DNA of 64,000 nt from Microthyrium microscopicum (taxonomy: Eukaryota > Ascomycota > Dothideomycetes > Microthyriales > Microthyriaceae): contig MU004233.1 in the NCBI GenBank assembly GCA_010405405.1, positions 1,253,122 to 1,317,121 of the forward strand, in the 5' to 3' direction. The notes under the pieces are model-generated. The model was given only the letters and a program-made list of their open reading frames with translations. It was not told the origin of the DNA and made no database searches. Below, piece after piece: positions 11,242 through 25,380 of this stretch; positions within the stretch are counted from its first letter, which is position 1, and each line of letters begins with the position of its first letter. A program made the position numbers and the translations under genes.

Positions 11242-13260
11242 TCGGCTACCATCATGCGAATGACTTATAAACTTCAAGGACGTCGCCGTCGCGAATGGCT
11301 TGATGATTGATTATCAGTGCATAGTGTTTGGAAGGAGTGGAATGGATAGAGTATCCAGGATGTATTATTCCTTCGTCCGCAAGGTCTTAGTCCATCATTA
11401 ATGAATAACACTGGAACATTAAATATACATATCACCTCTTTCAGTCTCTTACCGGGTGTTTGTTCGATACAGCAATATCCTGGTGTTGATATCACCATCT
11501 CCACGTCTATAATTGTGCACATACCCACCATTTGTAAATCATGCCCTCGATCAATGTAGAAGTATCCCCACGAACGACAGATGTCAATTGATTTGACAGC
11601 CATTTATGACATCTTATAAGCCCAGGATACGCACTCTCGTTGTGACTGTCAGGCCTGCCCATTTGACATCATTCATAGTATAACTTTGTATAGCAAGTAG
11701 TTACTGCAAATTTGATAGACATCGCTGTGCTAGGTACATTTTCATATATCAAATAGTGCCTACATTCTAGAAGGAACATTAGTGCTCAAATGCCCTGCAC
11801 GGCACGAATCCGTCCGTTCCGAAATCCAAGCCGTCGGCTCACGAACACGAGAGTAATGTTCTTTGAACCCGTCGGACTGGATCGCAATAGTTCGCAGCAA
11901 CTTCAGTACCACGCCTCACTTACATCCTTTCCCAGTTCTTGCCTACATTCCCCTCCGCAAGTCCTATCTATACTTCTCCCCTACCCAAAAACCCCCAACT
12001 CGGCAAACTCCATACCACGCCATACCAGACTCAACTCGCAACTCAACCCCAATAACGCAAGTCCCAAAAGCTAACCAATTCCATCCCCGCAACATATTCT
12101 CAGCAGGCAATGCCACGCGAGAGCTGCAAGACCCTAAGGTATATTAAAGACATCCGTAGATCACTTTATATTAGCCTTTGCCTGCCATCCCATGAATGAT
12201 GCCAGCAACGCACGATCTCCACGGGCCGTGTATGTCAAGTTCGCAAAGTACAGCTACTGGCCCGCGCGGAGAAAAGAAGGATATATGGTGAGGTTGATAT
12301 ATACAGAAGCCGAAAATCCATGCTTGTGCGGGCCGCGTTGGGCGGGATGGGGACAGGATGAATGGATATTGTGGATTGGATTCGTGTGGGATGGTATGAT
12401 TTTCTTTTGAAGATGAGAAGCTGATTTGAAGGTCGGTTACAGCAGAGCCTACGATACGAGTTGTTCAATATTGATGTTAAGGTCAAATGCAGGGGTATGG
12501 AGAGATCAGATGTCGAATAGCGTGTGATTTTAGCGTTTCTCGTCAAATGTTACGTGCAGCCATAGCGTGATAGCGTAAACGCTAGTGGTACACCCGTAGC
12601 CTTCACTTTATCCAATTTCGACCATGAAAAACCCCAAAATATCCTTGATATCTCATCGGAGTGGGTAGGGCGAACGAGTTGTGGGATCAAGATGTGGATG
12701 GATCGGGTCAAGCAAAATAGGCTTCACGGGCGAAAGGCAAATGTGGAAATTGGAAGTTATCATATCTAGGAGAGCGATGGAGATAAGGTATTTTTGTTTC
12801 AACGGATGTTGGGTGGTTCAGTCGAGGCAACATGGGCGAGAATGATGAGTTATGCAGGTACGGTGTACGCATTTGGATGGATTGGATCATAGTGGTTGCT
12901 GCGAGGCATTTTGAGTCGGCAGTAGGCGCAGATCAATGTTTTAGAGCGGAGGTTGTTTGGTAGGCTGATGACTTGTTGTCTGAGTAGTGGTTGTTGGGGG
13001 TTTTCCGGGGAAGGAAGATGTTCCAAGGTTTGACATGGGAACGTTCGTTGGTGGTGGTGGTGATGGTTGAAAGGCCGTGGCAGGTTGAACCGGACATGAG
13101 TCGTTTGTGGTGAGTTGCCGCTATTGTCAAATAGTACGATAATAGAATATTTAGACTTGTTAGAAGTAACGTTATAAGTTGGCATTAATGAAGTCGTGTG
13201 TTTGTCGCGTTTCGATACTTCAACTTTCTACATAATGAAGGTTGCTTGTTCCTGAAGGAT
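11242..13260. other. About 2 kb of genic-composition DNA without a supported gene
   Basis: Base composition is like the neighbouring genes, but the open frames present (up to about 110 codons, on both strands) are low-complexity or lack any recognisable motif or splice pattern. I see no tRNA or rRNA. The segment around 12780-12900 appears weakly similar to 20390-20560 on the other side of the LINE block. Possible content is untranslated leader, a long non-coding RNA, or decayed gene sequence. Confidence 0.5.
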
Positions 13261-16200
13261 CAAGCCGAAAATAATAGTTTTATTTCAGAGTGATACATAT
13301 AGTAACAACCCTTAGTTAGGAGGCATAGAGCGAGTTAGAACTACTTATCATAGGCACCACCCATGATGAATACATTTTTTACTTAGCGTATGGGGGAGTT
13401 AAACTCTTTCTCTTTATAAAGCTCGTTATAATTAGATTTTAGTTATATTGACGTCTTAGTAATTATACTAGGTTACTAGGTAGACACTTATAACTATCCT
13501 ACTATCTCGTCTAATCATTTAAAGCTAAAGCTTAATTACTATCTTTAGTAGGTAATTAGTAATAAAAGGTACTTTCCTTTTTTAAAAAGTATTAAGAGTT
13601 ACCTCTTATTTACTTAACTTATCTGCTAGCTTAGAGGGTAAGATCTATTAAGGCTTTCGCCGTTATAGTTAGCTTTACTAGTATATCGTAATTTATTAGT
13701 CTCCTAGAGAGGCTTTAGTTAAGATAGACATCTTAGACCTTGCTAAACTCTTATTTTTATTAGCTACTTGCTCTATCGTGCTTAAAAAGCTTTTAGGTTA
13801 TATGTCCTACTTTGATACCTTTTACTTATCGCTAAGATTCTTTTACTTATAATTTTTAAGCGTATAATAGTAATAAAGTAATTAGTAATTACTAGAGAAA
13901 TTCTTAGGTAATGCATATATTTATAAGACTAAGAAAGCTAGGCTTTCTAAATAGCCTATATAATAGTTCTATATATAGTGTTAAATCGCTATTTTATAGC
14001 ACTAGAGCCTTTAGGGGGGCCTAACGTAGTAAAAGTCTATATTTTAGATATTAATTAGGGAAGCATATGTAGAGTCTTTCCTAGGGATAAAAACTTCTAT
14101 ATTTTAACTACCTTAGCCTATACTTCTCTTGCTAAACTATAGTTAATCTATATATAGGTTAGAGTATCTTTAACGTTATAGAATAGGCACATTTGCATAG
14201 TTAGTAGTAGCTAGTTAAGCCATAAACTAGTAAGAACTTTAAGATATAACATTCTTTAAATTATATTGCTAGCTTTAGGAGTATTAATAAACTTCCTTGC
14301 TTGCCTCTAGATTTATATTACCTTAATTTTAATGCCTATTCTAGCTTAGTAGACCCTAATTATTAGTTCTACCTAATTATTAAAGCCTTCTAGGTAGATA
14401 TCTTCTAGCTTACTATTTATTATAGATTAGTATAGTCTCTAAAACGTAATAGTAGTGATAGAATAGCTCTAGCTTTTATCTAATGAATGTATATATATAT
14501 ACTATTAATGTTTACCCTGCTAAGAGGCAATTCTAATATTTAAAAGTTTCTCTCTCTAAGATTTAGGTAGTTGTTTCGTTATTAGTTTCCTAATGACTTG
14601 CCTTATAGCATAAATTTAGTTATTAATATGCTTAAGGGAGGTAATTAATTACCTATTAATAGGGTCCTAAATATTACCTAGAGTTCTAGCACTGTTATCC
14701 CAAATATAGCGCTAGACCTTATAGTCTTATATTCTAGGACTACTACTACTTATCTTTCTTATCCTTAGGTGGTACTAAAAGTAGGTGTTCATAATCTCTT
14801 TAATACTTAAAAGTTCGCTAATAAAGAATAGGTTTAGTTTATTATTAATATTAAAATTCTTCTTCTACTAGAGCGTTATTCTTCTAAGTTTAGGTTATAT
14901 TATATGGAAAGTTAAGCTAAGATAACTAGTAAAGGGATCTCTAACTCTTTCTATGTGTATAGTAGATTTAACTTTACTAGCTCTTGCTATTAAATCTCTC
15001 GTTAATAGCGACGCTAGGAGGAGAGGGAAGTTAATGTTTCTTATGATAGTACTTAGCAATGAAGCGTTTATAATAGTTATAATATTAAAAGCTCTAACGC
15101 CTCTTTTTATTAGGGGTTAATATACTTATAATTATGAAGTAGTTACTAGCTTCTTCTTGTCCTAAATTAGCTTATAGTAGTGCTTATTAAGCTCTAATAA
15201 AACCTTATGGGGGAGATGAATAAACCTTAAGTGATAATAAATTATGGATATTATTAGTGAGTTGGCAACTAAAACTCGTCCTTTGAGGGATAAGTAGAAG
15301 CGGGCCTAAGTTAATCTAATATTCGTAAATTTTGTAATTATATTAGCCTAGAATAACTTAATTTGTAAATTGATGTTAAGGCCCATAAGGATGCCTAGGT
15401 GCTTATATAGATTAGATTCTGATATGATTTAGATACTAGGTATGATGATTTTAGTGTCTCTAAGTCGTAAAAGGAAGGTCTTATTCCAATTTATTTTCGT
15501 GCTAGATACTTAACAGAAGAGGTTAAGAATATGTATAAAAGCGTCTATTTTAGCCTAATCTTGAAGCACTATAGTAGTATTATTAGCGTATATTAGAAGA
15601 CGTATTGCCTTACTAATAGAATGTAGTTATAAGCCTTTAATCTTAGTGCTAGCTAGGATGGCCTTTGCTAAGACTTTAATAACTATAATGTATAATAGGT
15701 AGCTAAGGGGGTCCCCTTGACGTACTCTAGATTATACCTAAATAGGCTTACCTATGTAGCTATTTATAGTTACTTGCATAATTGCCTTCTCGTAGAGAAG
15801 TGATATCTATTTAACTACTAGCTTAGGAACTCCAAATTTTTGTAGAACGAGATAGAGGAATTGATAGCTTACTTGATCATAGGCTTTCTCTTGATTAAGG
15901 AATAGAATAGCAAAAGGATGTTTGTTTTGCCTATAGTAAGCAATTAGCAATTAAATAGTCTTTATATTATTATCTATTAGTTAACTTAGTAAAAACGCTA
16001 ACTAATGATTACTAATTACTGAGTTTAGAGCTGTAACTAGCCTTTATATTAATATCTTAGTAAAAATCTTGTAGTTAATATTTATTATTGTTAGTAGTCT
16101 ATAATTTAAAATTTGTTAAGGATTGCCCTTCTTATAAAGAAGTGTAAGTATTCCTTTAGTAAAGCTAGCGGGAATTACCCCTTCTATCTAAATCTTATAG

Positions 16201-19200
16201 AAGAGCCTTTACATTAAAACTAGGATTAGGGTTATATCCCCTTCTTTCTTAACTTGCGTAAGAAGAAACTTATAGAACTTAGAGGGAAGCTTATTAGTGC
16301 TAGGAGACTTTCCTAAAGCTAATTGCCTAATAGAGGCTTTAATTTCCTTAATCTAAATCCTTTGTGCTAAAGTACTTCTATAATTATTACTAATACGTAT
16401 AGTACAGTAGAATAAAAGAGTAGTTATAGTATTAGCGTTACTTTCTTTTATTCTAAAAAGGTTTATATAAAAGTATATAGTAATCCTTAGCATGTCTTGA
16501 CTTAAATCTTTTATTTTACTATTAAGGTCTATAAGAGACTTAATAATAAGATCATTCTATAACTTTGCCTTTTTAAAGAACTATTTGTTTAGCTTTTCGT
16601 TAAGTAAAGTATATTTAGCTAGCAAGGTATATAACTAGTACCTATAAAGGTTCTCGTCTAATAATCATTCTCTTATGGCGATGGACTTAATTTGCCTTTA
16701 GAGTTTATAAGAGTTATCTATTAACCTTTTCTTATATATTGCCTCTCTTTGCTTACGTAGGTTTGTTTTTAGTTTACTTATAGACTTAGTAATAGAACGC
16801 CTTACTTTAGAGAAGAGGTTCTTTGCTTTAGATTTAATAAGAAGCTATCTTATAAACAGGTCCCCTATAGATAATGAGGATAGAATCTCCTAATATGGTA
16901 CTTAGTACTTTTAATACTTTAGCAGGTTAGGTTATAATCTCTAACGCTTAGGGCCTCTATCTTTATTAGTAGGGAATTTTATAGTTATCATAGCTATATT
17001 ATAGTTAGAATTAACTTCTAGTGCTAGAGGTATAATATCCTAATTTATTACTCTATCTAATAACTCTTCTCATATATAGATATAATTAATCCTTAAAGCT
17101 TCTAAGCGATTTTTATAGCGGTGCTAAGTATATATAATTAAGTTTAGATATATCTCTCTCTAGTTATTATATATTGCTATATCTTTAGAAAGGGCTACTA
17201 AGAATTCTCTTATATTATCTAATGCGGCATAAGGCTATAAATTATTTACTATAGAATCTCGCGAACTATTAACTTTATTCTAATCTTTGCCTACTATGTC
17301 GCAAGCAAGAGGTATTAAATGTTCTCTAATAATCTTTATATAATCTTTAAGCTAAGTCGCCCTAGAACTACCCTATATAGTAGGTAGGTAAACGTTAACA
17401 ATGCTTAAAACTTGATCTCTATATATAATATTATATATAAGGACTCTACTACCTTTATCTTTATAGGAGATATAAGGAGCTCTATATAGGCTATTAGCAA
17501 TTTCTTTAGGGGTAATAGTATCTAGTAAAGGATACTATTTATAAGCGTTAGTATTAAGCATAAATGCTATTCTACTTTATCTAGGTTTATAAGTTTTAAT
17601 CCTTAGCTAGGGATAAGAAGCTTAAAGCTTACGAGCACATTAGTCTGTAATCTATGCTTCTTATAATAATACTACTCCTATATTATTAGTAACTATTAAG
17701 GCGTATAGATTATTAAATAGGATAGTATCTATAACGAACTATACGTTAAATAAAGCAATAAGTAACCTATTTATTAATAATATTATTTATAAGATTAATA
17801 GGGGGACTAATATATCTTATAAGAGTTTTTAGATCTAGGATCTTATTACTTAGAATGACTAAACTAACAAGCTATAGGTACTCTAAGATGCTATAGTAAG
17901 CAATATCTCTTAGAACTATATAGACTACGTAGTGATCTAGCTTGTTATTCTCTACTTAGAACTTAAGCCTTCTTACTCCCCCACTATAGCGAACGCTAAA
18001 ACTAAACTCTAAAATGCTAAGTACCTTATTAAAAATAAGAATATGCGCCAAACCCTTAATAACTTTAAATTTATAACTAAGCTAAAAAGTCCTACCTAAG
18101 ATATTAAACTTAGAGTCCTTGCTACTATCTGAAGAGTTAACAAGACCTTAGATAACAAGCTCTAGAGCTAGACCGTAAACGATTATAACGAAGAAGACTT
18201 AAGGATCGTTAGGCTAGAATACTATTAGCTTAAGGGTTATTGTCTTACTATCCTTTAGGGGGATAGTAAGTAGATAACCTATTATTCTCTTTGCTACTTC
18301 TTCTAACGTATAATTAATTATAATATTCTTATATAGGTCATTAAAGTAGACTTATTAGACGTCGTTAGGGTTAACCTTGCCTAAGGTAAGGATAGCGTCA
18401 CGAATGGTGTTAAGGCTATAGAAGCCCTTCTAAACCTCTCTATCCGTAAAGATAAAGAGTTTCTGCTTGTTATTCTTAGTTTTAACCCTTATAATATTCC
18501 TATGAGTAAGACGTTTCGTTAGGATAACCCTAAGGCTAAGGTTGCTTAAGGTCTTAGTATTAGCTACAAGGAGGACTTTAGGCTATTAGCCCTTCTTTTT
18601 CGTTTTCTTAGGGGCCTTAGACGTAGGATTTATAGCACCCCTTTTCCTTAACTTTGGTAGCTTGCCACCCTTTTTTAATCCCTCTACTATAGTCATTAGC
18701 CTAGGTATAGTTATTTTAGTCGTAGTAGTAGCAATAAGAGTCGTTATATTTATAATAATGCTAGGTATCGTAGTGATAATAGAGCTAGCTTTAGTAGATT
18801 GACTAGGTGTTGCTTTCATAATAGAGCTAGTAGTAGTAGAGGTTTAGGCTTAACTAGATTTAGGAGCTTCCTTATAATACTTATAGTCCTAACTCTAGTA
18901 CCTTATTTGCCTATAGTACTAGCAAGGTTATAACGGTTCTTTACCTTTAGCGCGGTCTTGTGCTACCTACGATATATTTTTATTAACTTAATTAAGATAA
19001 TTAACTTTTCTTTTCATTTTCTTTAAGGACTTCTCAACATAGGCGACAACTTAATTATCCTAAGATAAATTAGCCCTTAGTTCCTTAATACTAATAAACG
19101 AAGTTAACGTGTTCTAAGTGCTAGAAACTACGATGTAGTTATAACTATTATCCCTATTAGTTATTATAACGTCTTTTAACGCAGATTTAAAACTAGTAGT

Positions 19201-19830
19201 AGTACCTAGTTAATAGGTAAGACCATCTAACGTACCTAATTATTATTAATTGCTTAGCTTTGGCTAACTATCTAATAGCATTTTAGTAGTATTAGAGGGC
19301 AAGGTCTTAATAGGTTTACAAATAGTAATTAAATTACTAATAACTATATGTTTAGCTATCTTATTAATTTATAGTTTAATAAAGATTTTTCTTAGTAAAG
19401 GCTTTTAGTAGTATATAAACACAACATACTATTAGACCTAAAGGGTATTTATATAGCTACGGTAGTCCCTAAAAAGATATGCAGCTCTTACTCTATAATC
19501 TTGTTTTCATAGATATCTTTGTATTTACGAATTATATCTTACTATTATAAAAAATTTTTACTTCCTCTGTTATCCTTTAGAGATTGTTAGGGTTCTAGCG
19601 ATGCCTACTCTTAGAGGTCCTATATATAGAGAGCAAGTCCCTAAATCATAATCCTATATATAGGCGCTTTATAATATAAGTAGGGACTTAATAGTACGTA
19701 GTATATACCTAAGTTGTTTAGGGTATAACTATAGTTAAGTAGTTTATTAATAGTAGTGTAACGTTCGCTAAGAGAGGGGAGTCGCCCTAATCCTTATAGA
19801 CCTACTAGAGTAAACCACGTTGAGGTCTTG
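13261..19830 (-). mobile_element. RIP-degraded LINE (Tad1-like non-LTR retrotransposon), - strand
   Basis: The composition switches abruptly to AT-rich at about 13.26 kb and back at about 19.83 kb. On the - strand, reverse transcriptase motifs of LINEs are readable between TAA/TAG stops: LNQEKAYDQV (about 15873-15903; normally LDQEKAYDRV), VRQGDPLS (15702-15725), and YANNTT (15573-15590; the YADD active site with Asp to Asn, a G-to-A change). Upstream on the same strand are endonuclease marks: NVYLPT near 17379-17410 and an RINYIY segment near 17.08 kb. ORF1-like basic, Thr-rich sequence lies at 18586-18819, the only uninterrupted stretch. The order ORF1, endonuclease, RT running toward lower coordinates fits one element of about 6.5 kb. 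Exact ends and target duplication could not be fixed. All stops are of the kind RIP makes (CAG/CAA to TAG/TAA, TGG to TAG). Confidence 0.85.
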
Positions 19831-21783
19831 TACTTTGTACTTAAGAATGTAGGCCGTTAATGCACTGGTTAACCTATGCCCCTAGAAGGAGCGTTCAGAA
19901 TGTAAGTATAAATCCATGATCAAGACAGTTATACTTCACTTGAGATCTTCCCGCATTCCCTCCGCGGGGAACCGATGGAAGTAAGATTAATGTGACATAA
20001 CAGCTGTACAAACGCAGGCGGATGAGTAGGTACCGATGGTATGAGAATTTGAGATGCGAGTTTGCGAAAGGCCTGAATACTGGTACTTGTGGCCATACTG
20101 AGATGCAGACGGGTTGAAACGAATCATTTGACGTCTCCAGATGTCGGAGAATTTTAGGGGTTGTCAGGGTCCGGAGTGTGGATGCGTGATGTACGGATAG
20201 GATTAACAAGGTTAGAAAAGCTGATTTTGCTATTGATCTATCGAATAATGATCACCATTACAAGCAAGCAGTTCATCAAGTGCGATGAGATTGGAATATT
20301 TAGTGACAAATGGCGCGAGTTCAGCCGATTATCTTGAGCGCGTCTAGAGAGGAGGAGCTCGAGGTGGGTGTAGGGCTGAGCTGGAGGGTAGAGAGAAATG
20401 GCTATGATTCGATGGTATATGAAATTTGTTTGGTTGTTTAGTCGAGGCACATGAGAGACGAAAGGCTCGGCAGGTACATAAATTCTAAAAGCAACAGGGC
20501 GACGACACTGATTGAAAGCTGAAGCAAAGCGTTCCTGAATCGATTGGATTATTGGAGCGTTCATGAACGATGCCAACGGTGCCTTGCAGTAAACCTCCCC
20601 TGCATGATGCTCGCGGGGGAGAGAAATCACGAGGGATCGTTACCATGCCAGGGCGAAATCTGGATTAGCTAGCTAGCAAGCGATAGCGCGATTGAGATGC
20701 TGGTCAGTGGTGGTGGACTTTGTGGATTTGTGAAGATTCAGATGGAGGGATAGACGCGTAGAGAATCGGAACTACGGAGTAGAGATGTGGATTTGAACAT
20801 GGAAGTTCCTGGACATTTGCTGATGCCGCAATTCACAAGCGGGCATGTGGGGAGGTACTGGAGAGAAATATAAATAAATGGCATCTAGAAGAAGCACAGA
20901 TCAAGAGGTAAGGATGTGAGCAGCGAACACAGCAGCTAGGGTGAACCCCATCAATTGCCGGTTGCCTCTTGCATCTATCAAATGAAGTACTATATATCAA
21001 AAGGTTGGGTTGAGCAGTTCATAAGCGTATTCATCAAAATTTATAGAAGGAGAGGGCATTGGTGTGCTGTGATAGCGGGACGCTAGTAACTATGAGGCTC
21101 ATAATTTTAAGGGATGAAGTCCATTCTGAGTTAGGCTGTTTATGAAGGATTGAATTAGTTTTATGCCCCTAACTTGTACTGTTGCTTGACCTCTAGGCTC
21201 TGGGCTATAGTTGGCGGCGATAAGGAGAGAAAGGAAACAAAAGATAGAAATGGGTGGGTATGACATGATGATACATAGGCGTGCATTCAAGCAATTCCAA
21301 CCGGACCCGGTAATATGCTCAATTCTCAATTATACGTAGGTATCAAGTTCAAGTGGAACTGTAGATGGCAGATGTTGTGTACTGTCGCATATCATGAATA
21401 TTGCATAGTTGATGGATTGGATAAGAATTAAAGCACATGATGATAACAATAGTGTTTTATGATGAGTAGAGGCACAATAATAGGAGAAGAATGGGGATGA
21501 TCTTGATTTTGTTAGTGGTTGAAATGTTGTTGAGCAAGTGGTTCCTTCCTTGCAAGATGAGCGTGCTTGGCTCTTGCCGTGCAGTGTGCAGCGTGCACTC
21601 CCTGATGGGACGGGTCAACAGGCTGTTCTTGCCTCAACTTTCAAAGACTCAACCGTTCCTTCCCTACTCCGTAATCCCTATCCTCCTACCCAGCTCTCCA
21701 GCTGCTGGTCTAGTGCTCCTTCCCTCTCCATCTACGGTACTCTACTTCGCTTCTTGTCTCGTCTCTTAAACTCTTTACTTTCC
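19831..21783. other. Non-coding stretch and leader of the MIT-domain gene
   Basis: Composition is back to normal, but frames of up to 130 codons (for example - strand 20238-20630) carry no recognisable domain. The frame of the next gene is open back to 21538 with an ATG there. I prefer ATG 21784, because the residues before it are low-complexity and unlike the rest of the protein, so 21.0-21.78 kb probably holds promoter and 5' leader. Confidence 0.5.
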
Positions 21784-24700
21784 ATGACCTCAATTATCGC
21801 CAATCCGCCCCTTGAATCCAACATTCTCCCCCAACAATCCCCACTCCCGCTCGCTGTCGCGTCTCCGGCCATTCCATCCCAACTCGAACATGACTCCAGC
21901 CGCCTGACTATCGACTCTACGCTGGCCCACCCTTTCTCCTCCAACCCTGCCATCGCCGTGTCTCATATATCGCCAAACTCCCTCCATCGGCATCCTGCCC
22001 CTGTGGTCACAAAGAACCTGCACCTATCCCGTCCCTCTCCCTCAACAACATCTCCTTCAACCAGTCCGCGCAAACGCGCATCCACCTCGGGCTCGAGATA
22101 CTCGCCTCCCCCTGCCTTCTCCAACAACAATTCTCCCGCCGTACCCAATCTTCCAGCGACTCCCCCGATTGACTCTATATCCCGCGAAACTACTCCGATA
22201 CCAACTGCCAGAGATACCCCTCGCGTTTCATCCCCGAACAAACATTTTCACACTTCACCTGTGAGATCTATCATCACGGCTAAACCGCTGGCTTCTCCAG
22301 TAAAGCAGGGGAAGGCTCCTGTGGGCAAAATGGTTGGCGATTGGAGCCGTAAAGCCATGCGGAGCGCCAGTGGATCTCGAACGGTTCATCAGAGAGCTTT
22401 CAGTACCGATATGAACAAGAATTCCCAAGAAGAGGTGACGCGCCAAAGGGAGCAGCGAGAGCGCGATCGCGATCGGAAAGCAATGCTCAACAAAGCCTTA
22501 CAAAAAGCTCATACAGCTGTTTTATTGGATAATGCTTTCAACTATGAAGGAGCTGTTGAAGCATATCAAGATGCCTGTGACCTTTTACATCAAGTTTTGG
22601 TGCGAAGTACTGCAGACGAGGAAAAGAAAAAGCTTGATCAAATTGTAAGATCAACTAGTGTATCTCATGTGTCGCAGGCTAACAGAACATAGCGCGAAAC
22701 TTATTCCAAAAGAATCAACGAACTATTGGAGATGGATCAACAACCACCTACAGCTTCCCCAAATAAATCCCTACCAGCAAGACCTGCAAGCGCCACGGCT
22801 TCAGATAAACGATATTCGACCCAAGATGATGATGATGTGATAATAGAAACGGCGACGGCTACAGTGATAGAAAGATCGCGATCACCGCCGAAGAGAGATT
22901 TCAAGGCGCTTGAGAAGCCAACCGAGGAGCCCATTGTTGATACAACTCCGGTTCCGACAACATCGTCGCTACCGCACTTGAAAGTTCCCGCGACCAACTT
23001 CATTTCCCTCACATCTCCAATGGACCCGACTTACGCTCCACCTCCTTTATCTCCTCGTCGCATTCCCAAAGAAATCCCTACCGAGACAAATGATACCAAA
23101 GAACAGACTTACCTGCTTCCTGCCTCGAATACCGCGTCAACAACGCATTCAAGGGGAGGATCAGTATCCTGGCTAGGACCAATGAGCTCGGGTACCTCGT
23201 CGCAAAGGTCCTCAACACATTCCATATTAGACGGCACCATGATGCGCAAACCATTTCTGGGGCTAGACGACACGGAGGCTGAATTTGACGCTGCTTTAGA
23301 TGCCGCTGTTGAGGCAGCTTACGACGATGGGTTTGAACCAACCAGTTATCATGACGATCCAATCGTTGGTAATCAGAATACAGCACCCCATCCGGACATC
23401 CGACTCGCACAGAATGGCGGATATTATTTGGCAGATGATGATAATGAAGAAGAGGAAGAAAGAATACTTGCGAGCTTGGACAACAAGGATTATGCGCTGG
23501 AAGAATTCGATTTTGGTCTACAAAACAAATCCTCCATGCAACGAGACTCTGATGGGAGTCAATTCTCAGGATCCACATGGCACAGTTCGGTAACATCAAG
23601 TCGAACTACACCATCTGCGATAATGTCTACAGTATCAGAAGGGTCAGAGACAACTTTGATATCTGGAGGCAAAGTTCTCGGAACGTTACCAAGATTGAGT
23701 GAAGAAACATCAAGGCCGGACTCATTTTCCATGAATGATGGCAGACCAGGATCAAAAAGCGGGCTACTACCTAGCGGCAGCGTCCGTAGTAGGCGCATGT
23801 CTGGCCAGAATGCCAAACAGCTGAAAATTGAAACCCAGCCAACGACGAAGCAGGCACCCTATGGATCCGCAGCGACAGATACCATCAAAGAAGAACCAGC
23901 AGGCTTAAAATCAGCTACTCAGTCTTACACAGATCTCCCTACGCTTTCTGATTCAGTGTATCTCAAGCAAGCTCCCTCGCAAATACAATATCAACCTCCT
24001 CCTGTCCCACACTCGGCAGGATCCAGACCTCTCATGAGCCCAGCAGAAACTATGGTTACCATCTCCCCTGCTACACCAGGTCTCCGTACTCACCCAGAAA
24101 ACGGTCCCTCACCTAGCACATACAGACTACCTGGAGCTAAGCCGTTCTTGAGGAAGAACAAGTCGTCAATGAGTCTCAAGAATCGGGCGCTATCAGTATC
24201 AAGCCCCGATGGCTCTGATGGCTCAGTTGCTACTCCAATGAGCACGACATTTTCATACTCTACCGCACACTCTACACATGCACTCACTCGTAAAGCCACT
24301 ATGCCTGGTTCTGCAACCACACCATCTCTTCCTAGTTTCCCTGACGGTGTGGTTCAACATGCTGGAAGCCTCACCATCTTCGAATCCGATATTCACTCTC
24401 CACATTCTCCTGGCTTTCCAAATCCGATGGCCAACAATGCTCCTGTGCAGCTCGAGCCTTGTCCGGAATCTGTAATCCTTCGACCATTCTGGCTACTACG
24501 ATGTGTCTACCAGACGATTGCACATCCACGGGGTGGTTATGTCTCAACCAAGCTATTCGTCCCTCGTGATGTATGGCGAGTAAAAGGCGTCAAGTTAAAG
24601 GCAGTGGAAGAAAAGATTGCCCAACTTGACGTTTTGACACATGCCCTTGCGCGATTAAATCAGATAGACACCAACGACATGGATGCTGTACACGATGAGA

Positions 24701-25380
24701 TGAACCACTTTGAGTCAACCCTTGACATTGTTCAAGCTGTACTCACAAAGAAGCTTGGGCACGAGGTTGGTACCCATGGTCTCACTGCGGTATTCCGAGA
24801 CGCGCAAACAGATTCATCCAATGCCGGTGCTACAAATGGAGATGGTGCTGTTTCTCAGCGCTCAAGTTCCAAAAGCTATCTATCATCATGGCGTAAACTC
24901 CGCTCAAAGACGTCATCAACGGCCCTAGCGACGCAGGCCTCAAATGCTAAACACATCGCGAAAGACTCCAGGGATGAACATGGCCCGACCATGGCTACTG
25001 TTCCCATGACGAGCATGATGAATATCAAGTTTGCCAAGCGCGATATCACAGGTCTGGATGTGAGCCCATTAGCCATGGGCCCCAACGCCGCATATATGGC
25101 GAGCCTGGCGCGATTGTGCGATGCGGTTCAGATACTGGGTAAGTCACTTTCTTACAATGGCCCTTTAAAACATAGCTAACTCAAGTCACCAGACCAAATC
25201 GCGCGTCAAGTAGAAGACCCAGGCCTCAAGGGCTCCTCATCAACCCACGTAGGCCTCGAACTAGGCGTTAGACACGCCAGCGAGTTCTTTGGTTTCTACG
25301 TATGTCGCTTCGTCCTAGCAGACGTAGGTCTACTTCTCGACAAATACCTTAAACGCGGCACCGAATGGGTTCTAGCCTAA
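21784..25380 (+). CDS. MIT-domain protein (microtubule interacting and trafficking)
   Basis: Three exons (21784-22644, 22693-25138, 25193-25380), 1164 residues; introns 22645-22692 and 25139-25192 are GT-AG. The first 230 residues are rich in Ser, Pro and Thr and look disordered. The MIT domain follows at about 234-303: it starts MLNKALQKAHTAVLLDNAF, continues YEGAVEAYQDACDLLHQVL, and is completed across the intron by RETYSKRINELLEM. MIT domains are three-helix bundles that bind ESCRT-III tails, as in Vps4. A long acidic, low-complexity middle follows. The conserved C-terminal region begins at about residue 880 with SVILRPFWLLRCVYQTI and GGYVSTKLFVPRDVWRVKG and runs to the end, including EFFGFYVCRFVLADVGLLLD. 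There is no AAA ATPase domain, so this is not Vps4; a role in endosomal or vacuolar trafficking is inferred. ATG 21538 would add 82 residues of doubtful sequence. Confidence 0.85.

Noticed and set aside
11274-11603. 109-codon - frame downstream of CSN3
   Set aside because: Overlaps the CSN3 3' region and matches nothing recognisable.
12850-13185. 111-codon - frame next to the LINE block
   Set aside because: His/Pro/Ser-rich low complexity, no conserved pattern.
18586-18819. 77-codon - frame as a separate gene
   Set aside because: Thr/Lys-rich and inside the LINE relic in the right strand and place for ORF1; treated as part of that element.
13261-19830. LTR retrotransposon in the first AT block
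   Set aside because: No direct LTR pair was found, and the RT motifs (LNQEKAYDQV, VRQGDPLS) are of LINE type.
20238-20630. 130-codon - frame
   Set aside because: No domain or splice signals; likely chance, although the DNA resembles 12.8 kb.
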